A stretch of DNA of 38,036 nt, from NCBI RefSeq assembly GCF_004348425.1, contig NZ_SMKK01000076.1:1-38036 (forward strand). The letters are read 5' to 3'. Numbering within the stretch: the stretch's first letter is position 1; every line of letters starts with the position of its first letter. Both the position numbers and the translations under genes were made by a program. Source of the stretch: Actinomadura sp. 7K507. Its GTDB lineage: Bacteria > Actinomycetota > Actinomycetes > Streptosporangiales > Streptosporangiaceae. Below the pieces are notes generated by a model. It worked only from the letters and a program-made list of their open reading frames with translations. It was not told the origin of the DNA and did not search any database. Below, piece after piece: positions 1-8,973 of the stretch.

Positions 1-582
1 CATCTGGGGTGGGGGGCCCGTCTGCTCCGTCAGCCGGTCGTACACTTCGCGTTCCATGATGGCGAGCACGCGGGGATGCTCGCTCAGGTAGGTGACGAAC
101 TGCTGGGTGGTCATGCGCAGGCCGTGGACGGTGTCCATGGCGACGATGGTCGCCGATCGCCGGCGCAGCAGCAGGGCGGCGCGTTCGCCGATGATGTCGC
201 CGGGGCCGCGGAAGGCGATGATCTGCTCGTGGCCGCCTCGCTCGACCGAGACCCTGATCGAGCCCGAGCAGATCACGACGGCCTGGTCCGCGGCCTGGCC
301 CTCCCACCAGAGCACCGTGCCGACCGGGTAGACGATCTCCTCGGCGGCCGCGAGGAGCGCGGCCTGTTCGGTCTCGGTGAGTGAGCCCCAGAACCCCGGC
401 CTCGGGTGCGGTGGCGTGGGCCGTTCCGTCCAGGCGTACGCGGACTGGCGCGGGCACTCAACGTCCCGGCACTCGGTCCCGGGGAGGTTGTGTTTTCGCA
501 GTGGCTGGACGCCGTCGGAGGGGGCGGTCCAGGACGGGAGGACCGCATGGTCCGGGTCGTGCTGGCGTGTGTACTCGTCCAT
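1..582 (-). CDS. Crp/Fnr-type cyclic nucleotide-binding domain protein (3' end outside window)
   Basis: This reads leftward off the window edge, so the C-terminus is missing (194 codons visible). After a Pro-rich N-terminal stretch of about 65 residues, the protein follows the cNMP-binding jelly roll: a segment starting FWGSLTETEQAALLAAAEE, then YPVGTVLWWEGQ, a GSIRVSVERGG strand and the turn GPGDIIGERAALLLRRRSAT. The last matches the phosphate-binding-cassette pattern (G-E-x-A-x-L ... R-S-A-T). The final visible part resembles the C-helix (TTQQFVTYLSEHPRVLAIM) that links to a DNA-binding or output domain. The start is the ATG at 582-580, since a stop lies in frame just upstream; GTG at 588 is an alternative. 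The effector domain lies outside the window, so regulator versus plain cNMP-binding protein is open. Confidence 0.75.
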   Translation of the reverse strand, partial: MDEYTRQHDPDHAVLPSWTAPSDGVQPLRKHNLPGTECRDVECPRQSAYAWTERPTPPHPRPGFWGSLTETEQAALLAAAEEIVYPVGTVLWWEGQAADQAVVICSGSIRVSVERGGHEQIIAFRGPGDIIGERAALLLRRRSATIVAMDTVHGLRMTTQQFVTYLSEHPRVLAIMEREVYDRLTEQTGPPPQM

Positions 583-1426
583 CAGCACACCCGCCAGACA
601 ATCGGCTTGACGGCGGATGGTGGGTTTGCGGGGTGGATGTCAAAGGTCGGGGGAAGGACAAACTTCTGGCTTGACATATCGAGAACCCCATGCCTCGAAT
701 CGCGTCTCCGGGACGCGGTCCGCCCGGTTGCCGGGGGTTACCTGGCGTGGGACGGCCACGGGGGCCCGAAGTCGCTTTCACCTATAGCCCGCACCGCGTG
801 ATCGCGGTTAGACTGGGTGAGTCCGCAGGGAACGTTTTGGCAGGTCAAACCGGATCTCTCTGCGTTTTCGCAGGGTTCCGGTGAGGATCGGTCAGGTCGT
901 TCTCATGCGGGCCCGGGGAGTCGCTCTCCGCTTTCCATCGATCGTCTTGGCTCGCAACCGGTGATCGACGGGAAGCGGTGGGCGACTCTTTTGTCTTTTC
1001 TGGCAGTGCCGAGATGTCGGTTTCTCGTGGCGACCTCCCCGTTCGGTGCGCGTCCGTCCCTTCCGTCCGGCGGCGGGGCGCACTCGGCCCGTTCCGCCGG
1101 CGGGGAGTTCTCGGACGGGGGACGCGCGCGTCCCGCCCAAGACCTCACCCTGCGTCAGATCGGTCTTGCCTTGAATCTAGCACTGCGCTTGGTTGCAGTG
1201 CGGACCCTGCTGTTTGCTACATAGCACGCTACAACATAGTCTACGGTCATGCAGCAGTCTGGAAGCTCCGGACCAGAGTTTTGGGCGATATGACGGGTCT
1301 GGCCCGGGGAGTGCGGGTTGGCGCGGCCAGGGCGTGTGGCGCCTTGACGGGATGTACCGCGCGATATGGCGCACTGCCAGGTTGCATGCAGGCTGGTTAC
1401 ACCGACTACTCAGAGTGAGCGAACTC
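583..1426. other. Intergenic region with no supported gene
   Basis: These 844 bases separate the divergent cNMP-binding gene and the XRE gene. Open frames exist on both strands but lack codon bias, family motifs and ribosome-binding sites. The only structure I see is the AT-rich island listed separately near 1211-1250. Confidence 0.5.
1211..1250 (+). promoter_or_regulatory. AT-rich island with paired GCTACA...ATAG repeats, possible promoter/operator
   Basis: Two imperfect direct repeats, GCTACATAG (1216-1224) and GCTACAACATAG (1228-1239), sit in an AT-rich patch within GC-rich sequence, about 190 bases upstream of the XRE gene. XRE regulators often bind their own promoter, so this could be its operator. 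No convincing -35/-10 pair can be assigned by eye. Confidence 0.25.
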
Positions 1427-2299
1427 ATGACCAGTGATCAGGGGCCGATCGTCCAGAGCGCCTTGCTGCGCACCGAACTCGTCCGGCTGCGCAAAGAGAA
1501 GAAGCTGACGCAGGAGCAGGTGGCGCGGCAGCTTGAGTGGTCCCCATCGAAGCTCATCAGGGTCGAGGGGGGCAAGAACGCCGTCACCCGTACCGATCTG
1601 CAGGCCCTCCTCAGGATCTACGAGGTCACCTCGGAAGGGCGCCAGGAGCGGCTGCAGTCGCTGGCCCGCGGCGCGCGAGAGCCGGCCTGGTGGAACGTGT
1701 ACAAGGACGAGCTCGACCCCCGCTTCCTCAGCTATGTGGGCTACGCGGCCGGTGCGGCCTACATCAGGCAGTTCCATGGAGCGGTCATCCCCGGGCTGAT
1801 CCAGACACCGGAGTACGCCGAGGTCCTGTCCACTGGCAAGGCGTCGGAGACGGGGAGGGTCCTCGCCGCGAAGCTGCGTATCCAGCGGCAGCAGGAGCTC
1901 GCCAGGCGGGAGCACCCGCCACGCCAGCACTACATCGTCGACGAGGCGGTGATCCGCCGCCACGTCGGCATCATGATCGATCCCGCGATCATGCCCAACC
2001 AGCTCAACCACATCGCGGACGCTGCCGACGGCAACGACCTGCTGACGGTCAGGATCATCCCGTTCAGCGCGGGCGCGCACATGGGCCTTGAGGGGCCGTT
2101 CAGTCTCCTGGAGTTCGACGGCGACTTGGACGACATCCTTTACCTGGAGGGCCGGTCGGGCGCCAGCCTCATGATCACCGGTGAGGACGACAGGATCCTC
2201 GAGTACCGGGACACCTTCGAGCTCCTGCTCGAGCAGGCGCTTCCGGGCGACGAGTCGATCGAACTGCTCCGGAAGACCGCCGAGGACCTCATGGCCTGA
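1427..2299 (+). CDS. XRE-family helix-turn-helix regulator with DUF5753 domain
   Basis: This 290-residue protein has the usual length for the XRE/DUF5753 family common in streptomycetes and related actinomycetes. An N-terminal helix-turn-helix covers about residues 12-70 (LRTELVRLRKEKKLTQEQVA, then WSPSKLIRVEGGKNAVTRTD). The rest is the DUF5753 sensor-like domain, with characteristic PGLIQTPEYA, DEAVIRRHVG and IIPFSAGAHMGLEGPFSLLE segments. The start is ATG 1427; GTG 1415 is in frame and also possible. The reading frame is open further upstream to 1193, but that part has no family similarity. The DUF397 gene 258 bases downstream is its usual partner. Such pairs are implicated in developmental or antibiotic control or toxin-antitoxin-like roles, which is not provable here. 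Confidence 0.88.
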   Translation: MTSDQGPIVQSALLRTELVRLRKEKKLTQEQVARQLEWSPSKLIRVEGGKNAVTRTDLQALLRIYEVTSEGRQERLQSLARGAREPAWWNVYKDELDPRFLSYVGYAAGAAYIRQFHGAVIPGLIQTPEYAEVLSTGKASETGRVLAAKLRIQRQQELARREHPPRQHYIVDEAVIRRHVGIMIDPAIMPNQLNHIADAADGNDLLTVRIIPFSAGAHMGLEGPFSLLEFDGDLDDILYLEGRSGASLMITGEDDRILEYRDTFELLLEQALPGDESIELLRKTAEDLMA

Positions 2300-2444
2300 C
2301 TCCAGCGCCGCAACTCGACTCGACACCGGAGGTGACAGCCGCATCGGGCACCCACAAGGCGAGTGGCCGTCATAGCACACAGAGTGATCTTGTGTTCCCT
2401 TGTAGGCGGGATAACTAGAACCGTTTACACTCGTGATCGGGAAA

Positions 2445-2453
2445 TTATCCACA
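2445..2453 (+). promoter_or_regulatory. Perfect DnaA-box-like 9-mer
   Basis: TTATCCACA matches the strongest E. coli-type DnaA box exactly. It lies in an unusually AT-rich patch (about 2395-2465) between the XRE and DUF397 genes. Only this one copy was noticed and no replication gene is near, so an origin is not supported; it may be chance or a regulatory DnaA site. Confidence 0.25.
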
Positions 2454-2557
2454 AGGTCGTGGTTTGTTGTGCCCAGCTTGGTGCTCGCCGGCGGGTGCGC
2501 GTGGCCGATCGGTTGGCAAAGACGGCACCCGCCGACAATGGATGGAGGGGTTGCTGG

Positions 2558-2770
2558 ATGCTGGACCGGTCAAGTCGAGGAGTGGCGCTGACCTGGCGTA
2601 AGGCCAGTAGAAGCCTGGACAAGAGTGACTGTGTGGAGGTGGCGGCGCTGGGCCCGTCGGTCCTGGTCCGCGATTCGCGCGACAGCGCTCCCAGTGTGCT
2701 CGCCCTCGACCCCGCACAGTGGAGTGCCCTGGTGAACGCTATCCAGAACGGGCGGCTGGACGGACGCTGA
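2558..2770 (+). CDS. DUF397-domain protein
   Basis: A 70-residue protein with the family signature: WRKASRSLDKSDCVEVA near the N-terminus, VLVRDSRDS in the centre and a C-terminal LDPAQWSALVNAIQNGRLDG. DUF397 proteins are small and usually lie next to XRE/DUF5753 regulators, as here. The start is fixed by a strong ribosome-binding site GGAGGGG (2544-2550), seven bases before ATG 2558. The longer in-frame extension upstream to 2363 crosses the AT-rich intergenic patch and is not coding-like. Confidence 0.88.
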   Translation: MLDRSSRGVALTWRKASRSLDKSDCVEVAALGPSVLVRDSRDSAPSVLALDPAQWSALVNAIQNGRLDGR

Positions 2771-3157
2771 GTCACGCGACCCACTTATCCCGCCCATCGC
2801 AGAAATTGTCGAACCTAACGATGCCCCGAAGCGTTGACTGGTGACTCTTGACAATGCTGCGATCGACGGGATGGTTCGGGAAACCCTGAATGAAACCTGA
2901 ACCCGGCCTGAATCGCCGACGGGCCTTCACGGGCCTGCACAGGAAGGCGTCGCCGACGCCGGCCGGCCGGGCGGGTCGGCACCGATAGCCCCACGTGCCC
3001 TGCGCCCCCGCCGCCCCGCCGCCCGTTCTCGCGGCCGGGGCGGCGGTGCGCTGTCGCGGGCCCCCAGGCAGGCCATAGTCGTTAGGCGTTGAACTACGGG
3101 TCGATGGTGTGGCAGCCTGCCGTCACCGGGACCGCCGACGCCGGACGAGGAGTCGCC
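2771..3157. other. Intergenic region with a GC hairpin
   Basis: No gene is supported between the DUF397 gene and the carotenoid oxygenase. The only clear element is the GC-rich hairpin at 3008-3046, listed separately. Confidence 0.5.
3008..3046 (+). terminator. GC-rich hairpin, possible terminator
   Basis: A 10-bp perfect arm CCGCCGCCCC (3008-3017) pairs with GGGGCGGCGG (3037-3046), and an inner GCCGC/GCGGC stem continues it. No T-tract follows, as is common in high-GC actinobacteria. It lies about 240 bases after the DUF397 stop, so its assignment to that gene is uncertain. Confidence 0.4.
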
Positions 3158-4561
3158 GTGGCCATCGACGCGTGGCATCGGATCTATGAGTCGCTCGACG
3201 ACGAGCACGACTACGACATCGAGGAGATCGACGGCAAGCTCCCGGAAGACCTCGCCGGCACGCTCTACCGCAACGGCCCCGGCCGCTGGCAGGTGGGGGA
3301 GAGCCTCCTCGACCACATCTTCGACGGCGACGGGATGCTGTCGATGTTCGCGTTCCCCGGCGACGGAACCGTCCGCTACCGCAACCGGTACGTCCGGACG
3401 AGGCACTACCGCTACGGGCAGCGCAACGGACGCGCCGGCCTGCGCGGCCTCGGCACCCAGCGTCCCGGCGGCCGCCTCGCCAACATGTTCCGCCCGCCCG
3501 CGAACGTCGCCAACACCGGTGTGGTCCTGCACGCCGGGCAGCTGCTGGCGCTCTGGGAGGGCGGACGCCCGTTCCGCCTCGACCCCGACAGCCTGGAGAC
3601 GCTCGGCGAGCACTCGTTCGGCGGACGGCTGAAGACGGTGTCGGCGTTCTCGGCGCACCCGTCCCGCTGCCCGGAGACGGGTGAGCTGTTCAACTTCGGG
3701 ATGGACTTCACGCGGGTCCGCAGCCTGCGCTGCTACCGGGTGGACCCCGGCGGCGCGCTGCACCACATGCCGCGCGTCTCACTCCCGTACACCCCGTGGA
3801 ACCACGACTTCGCGCTCACCCGGAAGCATCTCGTCTTCGTCATCAACCCGGTCATCCCGAAGGCCGCGCCGATCCTGCTGGGGAGCCGGTCGATCGCCGA
3901 CGGGCTCACCTACGAGCCGCACCGTCCGACGTGCTTCACGCTCGTGCCGCGGGACGGTGGCAAGGCCCGCGTCATCGAGCACGAGGCGCTGCTGGGGTTC
4001 CATTTCGTCAACGCGTTCGAGGACGGCGACGACACCGTCATCGAGTTCGTCCGCTTCGCCGACTGGGACCAGGTCGCGACGCGTTTCCGCGACTTCCGCA
4101 CGAGCGACTTCCCCTGGGGTGACGCGCTGATGCGCTACCGCATCACCGCGTCCGGGAAGATCGAGGGGCATGAGGTGTGCGCGCTGCCGATGGAATTGCC
4201 GCACGCGGACGCCCGCCAGGCGGGCCGCCCGCACCGCCACACCTACTTCGCCGGGCGGACGGAGTCGCGCACCGGCATCCACGCGTACGACCACACGAAG
4301 GACGTGCGCACCGTCCACGAGCTACCACCGGGCCACGGCTTCGGCGAGCCGGTGTTCGTGCCGCGCGAGCCCGGCGCCGCGGAGGGCGACGGGTGGCTGA
4401 TGACCCTCGCCTACGACCCGGACGCCCACCGCTCCCGCCTGATCATCCTCGACGCCCGCGACGTCGAGTCCGAGCCCCTGGCCGTCGCGCACCTGCGCCA
4501 CCACATCCCCATGGGCTTCCACGGCTCCTTCACCGACCGCATCGCCACCCCACCCCGCTAA
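3158..4561 (+). CDS. Carotenoid cleavage oxygenase (RPE65/CCD family)
   Basis: This 467-residue protein is predicted to split a double bond of a carotenoid or related polyene using non-haem Fe(II) and O2. The four iron-ligand histidines of the seven-bladed propeller are in order and in context: H167 (AHPSRCPETGELFNFG), H216 (WNHDFALT), H282 (FHFVNAFEDGDD) and H455 near the C-terminus (PMGFHGSFTDR). The N-terminal LPEDLAGTLYRNGPGRW and FDGDGML motifs are also typical. I chose GTG 3158 because GAGGAG (3147-3152) sits five bases upstream; the frame is open back to TTG 3089, with an ATG at 3104. No carotenoid-synthesis gene is nearby, so the substrate is unknown. Its stop is 31 bases from that of the convergent isomerase-like gene. 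Confidence 0.9.
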   Translation: MAIDAWHRIYESLDDEHDYDIEEIDGKLPEDLAGTLYRNGPGRWQVGESLLDHIFDGDGMLSMFAFPGDGTVRYRNRYVRTRHYRYGQRNGRAGLRGLGTQRPGGRLANMFRPPANVANTGVVLHAGQLLALWEGGRPFRLDPDSLETLGEHSFGGRLKTVSAFSAHPSRCPETGELFNFGMDFTRVRSLRCYRVDPGGALHHMPRVSLPYTPWNHDFALTRKHLVFVINPVIPKAAPILLGSRSIADGLTYEPHRPTCFTLVPRDGGKARVIEHEALLGFHFVNAFEDGDDTVIEFVRFADWDQVATRFRDFRTSDFPWGDALMRYRITASGKIEGHEVCALPMELPHADARQAGRPHRHTYFAGRTESRTGIHAYDHTKDVRTVHELPPGHGFGEPVFVPREPGAAEGDGWLMTLAYDPDAHRSRLIILDARDVESEPLAVAHLRHHIPMGFHGSFTDRIATPPR

Positions 4562-4592
4562 GGCAGCGCACCACCCGAGCGTTGCCGGGCGT

Positions 4593-5285
4593 TCAGTAGA
4601 GGAACGGGAGGGTCGTTCCTTCGGCGCCGTCGAGGTCGCGGCCGGCGGAGCGGCCCATCAACCAGGCGAGAAGCGACGCCTCGGTGCCGCTGACGACCAC
4701 CTCTCCGCTGCCGAGTTCCGCGCCCGTGTCGGTGGCGTGCAGGCGCAGCCGTGGCGCGTCGCCACGCTGCTCGAAGGATCGCGCGACGCTCACCAGCGTC
4801 CGTGCGGTGAACTCGGGGGGCCAGTCGCCGGGCGTGAAGCCCGCGTCCAGATCGACGTGGTGGACGAGAACCTCGGTGAGGCGGGCGTCGGCGGCGAGGG
4901 CCGCGGGATGCCGGACACCGGACGTCCACTGGACGGTCCGTTCCCAGGCGTCGCCGGGCATGAGGGAGTAGGCCTCGGCGAACCGCCGCGCGCTCTCGCC
5001 GACATCGGCGAGGAGTGTGGCGGCAGGCCTGCCGGCGCCGTCTTCGATCTCGGCGGCGCGGGCCTTCATGCTCGGGTACTCGTGCGTCTCGATGCCCGTG
5101 CGTGCCCAGGTGAGCAGGCGGGTACCGCCGTCGGCGTTCCGTGCGACGTGCGTGAGGACATGGCCGCGCGTCCACCCGGGAAGCAGGGACGGTCCGCGGA
5201 GGTCGTCGTCCGTGAGCCGTGCGGTGGTGGTGAGCAGGTCGCCGGTCGCGGACTGGATCGCGGCAAGGGGTTCGACGGAGGTCAT
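4593..5285 (-). CDS. Mycothiol-dependent maleylpyruvate isomerase family protein (DinB-like metalloenzyme)
   Basis: A 230-residue member of the MDMPI/TIGR03083-type family, four-helix-bundle metalloproteins that use mycothiol as cofactor. The N-terminal helix motif LPGWTRGHVLTHVARNADG contains H46, and RLTEVLVHHVDLDAGF supplies E138 and H142. Together these match the zinc ligand set of the characterised Corynebacterium maleylpyruvate isomerase. The C-terminal part (EVVVSGTEASLLAWLMGRSAG) matches the smaller second domain. The ATG overlaps the stop of the upstream AAA+ gene (ATGA), suggesting translational coupling. No gentisate-pathway gene is nearby, so the true substrate could be a thiol-transfer reaction rather than maleylpyruvate. 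Confidence 0.82.
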   Translation of the reverse strand: MTSVEPLAAIQSATGDLLTTTARLTDDDLRGPSLLPGWTRGHVLTHVARNADGGTRLLTWARTGIETHEYPSMKARAAEIEDGAGRPAATLLADVGESARRFAEAYSLMPGDAWERTVQWTSGVRHPAALAADARLTEVLVHHVDLDAGFTPGDWPPEFTARTLVSVARSFEQRGDAPRLRLHATDTGAELGSGEVVVSGTEASLLAWLMGRSAGRDLDGAEGTTLPFLY

Positions 5286-8248
5286 TCGAGGGGGCGAGGG
5301 GTGATGTCTTCGGGGTGGAGGGTGGTCAGTTGGGTTCTGGTCAGGTGGGTGCCGGTGTTGGCGAGGTGTTCGGTGCGGCGGGCGTGGGCGGTCACGGCGG
5401 AGCGGAACAGCTTGTCCACTTCGCGGCCGTTGCCGTCCGTGTACTGGTCGCGGGTCGCTTCGAAGTGCGCGGCCAGGGCCTGGCGGGTCGGGTCCGGGAC
5501 GAGGTAGTCCGCCGCGCCCGCCTTGCCCAGGAAGATCGCCAGGAGGCCGTCCACGTCGTAGGGGGCGAAGGTCAGGCTCCGGGCGAAGCGGGAGGCCAGG
5601 CCCGGGTTCGCGGCCAGGAACCCCGACATCTCGGACGTGTACCCGGCCACGATCACGACGACCTCGTCGCGGTGGTCCTCCATCAGCTTGACGAGCGTGT
5701 CGATGGCCTCCCGCCCGAAGTCGTTGCCGGACCCGCCGGAGCGCGACAGCGAGTAGGCCTCGTCGATGAACAGGACGCCGCCGCGTGCGCGGTCGAAGAC
5801 CTCCGCCGTCTTCTGCGCGGTCTGCCCGATGTACTGGCCGACGAGATCGACCCGCGCGGCCTCGACGACCTGGCCCTGCGCGAGGACGCCGAGGGCCGCG
5901 AGCAGTTCGCCGTACAGGCGCGCGACGGTCGTCTTGCCCGTGCCCGGCGGTCCCGCGAAGATCAGGTGGCCGGTGAACGGCTCGGCCTCCAGCCCGGCCT
6001 CCCGGCGGCGGCGCGACGACGCCAGCAGGTCGAGGAGGTCGCTGATCTCCTGCTTGACCTCCGCGAGCCCCGTCATCGCGTTGAGCCGGTCGAGGACGGC
6101 CGTGACCTGCTCGGGGTCGCGGGCCTTCCCGAACCGTGCGGCGAGGCCCGTGTCGACGTCGAGGTCCTCGGCGACCAGCAGGCTCAGCTCGTCCCCGGAC
6201 GGCAGTTCGTCCAGGCCGGCGAGGCGCTGCGCCTGGCGCTCCACCGCGGCCTCGAACACGCGGCGTGCCGCCCGCCCGTTGCCGAAGCTCGCGTCGCGCT
6301 TCATGGAGGTGAAGTGGGCGAGGATCGCGTCCCGCGCGTCGTCGGAGAGCCGGTAGCCGTCGCTGTCCGCCTGCGATTCGGTGATCTGCAGCAGTTCGGC
6401 GGGGCTGTAGTTCTCGAAGTCCACCGTCCGGGAGATCCGCGAGGTCAGGCCCGGGTTGGCGGCGAGGAACTCGCGCATCTCCGCCGAGTATCCCGCCGCG
6501 ATGATGACGACCTCGTCGCGGTGGTCCTCCATCAGCTTGACGAGCGTGTCGATGGCCTCCTGCCCGAAGTCGGTGCCGGTGGTCTTGCGGGAGAGCGTGT
6601 ACGCCTCGTCGATGAACAGGACGCCGCCGACGGCCTTCTCGAACGCGCCGGTCGTCTTCAGCGCCGTCCCGCCGACGTTCTCCGACACCAGGTCGCCGCG
6701 GCTGACCTCGACGACCTGGCCGGTCTCGACGACGCCGAGTGCCGCGAGGATCCGCCCGTACAGGCGCGCGACGGTCGTCTTGCCCGTCCCGGGCGGCCCG
6801 GCGAACACCATGTGCCGGCCGATGGACGGGCCGGGCGGCAGTCCCGCGAGGCGACGCTGCTCGGCCACCTTCTGCAGGTTCGTCAGCTTCCTGATCTCGT
6901 GTTTGACCGCGGCCAGGCCGGTCATCGCGTCGAGTTCGGCGAGCAGGTCGTCCGCCGTCGCGACGTCGCCGCCCGGCTCCTGCGGCACCGGCGGGGCGTC
7001 GGCGGCGCCCGTCCCCGTGGGAGTCGCGGGCTCCTTCACCTGTTCGGTCGCGGCGGTCCTGGCCTCGTAGTCGAGGACGTCCGGCGCGGCGTTGCGTTCG
7101 CTCGTCACCCCGTCCATGTGGACGCGCGCCGAGCCGGACGCGAACACGCCCGCTCCCTCGTTCTCCACCACCGTGCAGCCGCGCAGGTTCAGTTCCGATC
7201 CGGGGTCCGCGGCCACTCCGAGCTCCGTGGCGCCGGTGATGGTCGTGCCCTCGATCGTCGCGTGGCCGTCCTTCGAGACGGTGACGCCGACCTTCTTCGC
7301 GCCCCGCACCCGCCCGCGGACGAGCGTGGTCCGGCTCTGGCCGCCTGCGAACACCCCGTACAGCGCCGGTTCGAGGATCTCGCAGTCCTCAAAGACGCCG
7401 GTGCCCGTGACGATGGAGATCCCGCAGCGGCGCGGTGACTCCGCCCGGAGGCGCCGCGCGGTCAGCGTCCCTCCGGCGGTCACCCACACCGCGTCCTTCT
7501 CGGCGTCCGCGATCAGGCAGTCCTCGGCCAGCGCGGTGGCGTTGTCCCGGACGACCAGCGAGCACTCCCGGGACCCGTGTATGGCCGAGTTGCGGATCGC
7601 CGCGTCCGCCCGCTCGTCCACCAGCACCCCGGCGGCGCCGGGGCCGGTGATCGTGCACTGCTCGATCAGGGGCTTGGAGCCCTCGGTCACCCAGATCCCG
7701 CTGCCGCCCGCGCCGTCGATGCGGCACGACCGGACGGTGACGGCGCAGCCCTTGCGCAGCGCCACCGCGTTGCCGTTCGTCCCCGTGATGTCGGTGGACT
7801 CCACGATCCCGGACGCGGCGGAGTAGACGAGCGCGCCGTCCTGGACCTGGCATCCGCTGAGCGCGAGGCGGGCGCCGCCCCAGCCGCGGACCGCGACGGT
7901 GTCGGCGCGGCTCACGAACTGGCATTGCTCCGCCCGGACGCTGCCCTCGGACACGTCCAGCGCCGCGCCGTTCTCGCTCCAGTTCCGGACGATGAGGCCC
8001 TGCAGCGTCACATGTCCGGTGAGCTGGATCGTGGCGTCGGTGGCGCCGTCGAGCGTGACCGATCCCGGCCCGCCGACCGCCGTCAGCATGAAGTCGCCCG
8101 AGCTCTTGAAGCCCGTGTTCGGATACTGTCCGGGCTCGATCAGGATGTGCCGCCCGGCCGGTCCGTGCGGCGGAACCGGTGCCTGCAGCGCGTCCAGGAC
8201 GGTCCGGTAGGCCCCGGGGGAGGTCTGTGACACGACCAGACGAAACAA
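5282..8248 (-). CDS. Beta-helix repeat protein fused to two CbxX/SpoVK-type AAA+ domains
   Basis: A 988-residue fusion. Residues about 1-390 form a right-handed parallel beta-helix (pectate-lyase-like repeats such as GAALDVSEGSV, GAGVFASGSAR, LIEQCTITGPGAAGV). After a Pro/Thr-rich linker come two AAA+ modules of the CbxX/CfqX/SpoVK and EccA type. Module 1 has Walker A GPPGTGKTT at 484-492 and Walker B VLFIDEAY at 543-550; module 2 has Walker A at about 765-773 and a second FIDEAY box. Each module is preceded by the LxxMTGLxxVKxEI leader. The start is a TTG at 8248-8246 with GAGGAGG five bases before it. It probably remodels or loads a protein partner and resembles type VII secretion-associated ATPases, but no ESX genes are present here. 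Confidence 0.85.
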   Translation of the reverse strand: MFRLVVSQTSPGAYRTVLDALQAPVPPHGPAGRHILIEPGQYPNTGFKSSGDFMLTAVGGPGSVTLDGATDATIQLTGHVTLQGLIVRNWSENGAALDVSEGSVRAEQCQFVSRADTVAVRGWGGARLALSGCQVQDGALVYSAASGIVESTDITGTNGNAVALRKGCAVTVRSCRIDGAGGSGIWVTEGSKPLIEQCTITGPGAAGVLVDERADAAIRNSAIHGSRECSLVVRDNATALAEDCLIADAEKDAVWVTAGGTLTARRLRAESPRRCGISIVTGTGVFEDCEILEPALYGVFAGGQSRTTLVRGRVRGAKKVGVTVSKDGHATIEGTTITGATELGVAADPGSELNLRGCTVVENEGAGVFASGSARVHMDGVTSERNAAPDVLDYEARTAATEQVKEPATPTGTGAADAPPVPQEPGGDVATADDLLAELDAMTGLAAVKHEIRKLTNLQKVAEQRRLAGLPPGPSIGRHMVFAGPPGTGKTTVARLYGRILAALGVVETGQVVEVSRGDLVSENVGGTALKTTGAFEKAVGGVLFIDEAYTLSRKTTGTDFGQEAIDTLVKLMEDHRDEVVIIAAGYSAEMREFLAANPGLTSRISRTVDFENYSPAELLQITESQADSDGYRLSDDARDAILAHFTSMKRDASFGNGRAARRVFEAAVERQAQRLAGLDELPSGDELSLLVAEDLDVDTGLAARFGKARDPEQVTAVLDRLNAMTGLAEVKQEISDLLDLLASSRRRREAGLEAEPFTGHLIFAGPPGTGKTTVARLYGELLAALGVLAQGQVVEAARVDLVGQYIGQTAQKTAEVFDRARGGVLFIDEAYSLSRSGGSGNDFGREAIDTLVKLMEDHRDEVVVIVAGYTSEMSGFLAANPGLASRFARSLTFAPYDVDGLLAIFLGKAGAADYLVPDPTRQALAAHFEATRDQYTDGNGREVDKLFRSAVTAHARRTEHLANTGTHLTRTQLTTLHPEDITPRPLE

Positions 8249-8355
8249 CGGCCCTCCTCAGGAAATCACCGTTCATGGTGCCATGGGAGGGCGATCCGCC
8301 GCGGGTCGCCTTCGGTGTGCGCGTTCGTCGCCGAGGAGCCGGGCCGGCCGTTCTG

Positions 8356-8973
8356 TCAGCGGACGCCTCGGGGACGGAACTGGATGCTGATGCGGGGGCC
8401 GGCTACGCGGGTGCTTTTCGGGATCGCGTGCTCCCAGGTGCGCTGGCAGCTTCCGCCCATCACGATGAGGTCGCCATGTCCTAGTTCGTGGCGTATCGTC
8501 CGGCCGCCGCCGCGCGGGCGCAGGAGGAGGCTGCGCGGCGTCCCGATCGACAGGATCGCGACCATCGTGTCCTCCTTGTCCCCGCGCCCGATCCTGTCGC
8601 CGTGCCACGCGACGCTGTCGCGGCCGTCCCGGTACAGGCAGAGGCCTGCCGTGCGGAACGGCTCGCCGAGTTCGGCGGCGTAGTGGCGGTCGAGGGCCGC
8701 CTTCGCCTCGTCCAGGACGGGATCGGGCAGCGGATCGCCCTCGTCGTAGAACGCCAGCAGGCGCGGCACGTCCACGACGCGGTCGTACATGCGGCGCCTC
8801 TCCGCGCGCCACGGGACGGACGCGTGCAGCCGCTCGAACAGCGCGTCGGCCGCCGGGATCCAGCCGGGCAGGACGTCCACCCAGGCGCCCTGGCTCAGCC
8901 CCGTCCGCCGCGCCGACCTCAGAGGACGCGGACCGCTCTCGTCCGTGTCGTCCAGCAGCGACCCTTGGAACAT
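8356..8973 (-). CDS. AlkB-like Fe(II)/2-oxoglutarate-dependent dioxygenase
   Basis: This 205-residue protein fits the AlkB family, which oxidatively demethylates alkylated bases in DNA or RNA. The double-stranded beta-helix residues are visible: the H-x-D motif in WHGDRIGRGD (H124, D126), the distal iron-binding histidine in WEHAIPKS (H182) and the 2-oxoglutarate-binding arginines in GPRISIQFRPR (R194 and R200). PRLLAFYDEGDPLPDP and SLLLRPRGGG are also family-typical. It begins at ATG 8973 after GGGGAC and precedes the AAA+ gene on the same strand by 107 bases. A link with the AAA+ gene is not implied by the sequence. Divergent transcription of the DHFR-like gene starts 215 bases away. Confidence 0.88.
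   Translation of the reverse strand: MFQGSLLDDTDESGPRPLRSARRTGLSQGAWVDVLPGWIPAADALFERLHASVPWRAERRRMYDRVVDVPRLLAFYDEGDPLPDPVLDEAKAALDRHYAAELGEPFRTAGLCLYRDGRDSVAWHGDRIGRGDKEDTMVAILSIGTPRSLLLRPRGGGRTIRHELGHGDLIVMGGSCQRTWEHAIPKSTRVAGPRISIQFRPRGVR

Noticed and set aside
817..1224. Plus- and minus-strand open frames between the cNMP-binding and XRE genes
   Set aside because: No codon-usage pattern, ribosome-binding site or recognisable motif.
5315..7438. A 707-codon plus-strand frame opposite the AAA+ gene
   Set aside because: It is antisense to a gene with intact Walker motifs and arises from third-base GC bias; no family motifs are present.
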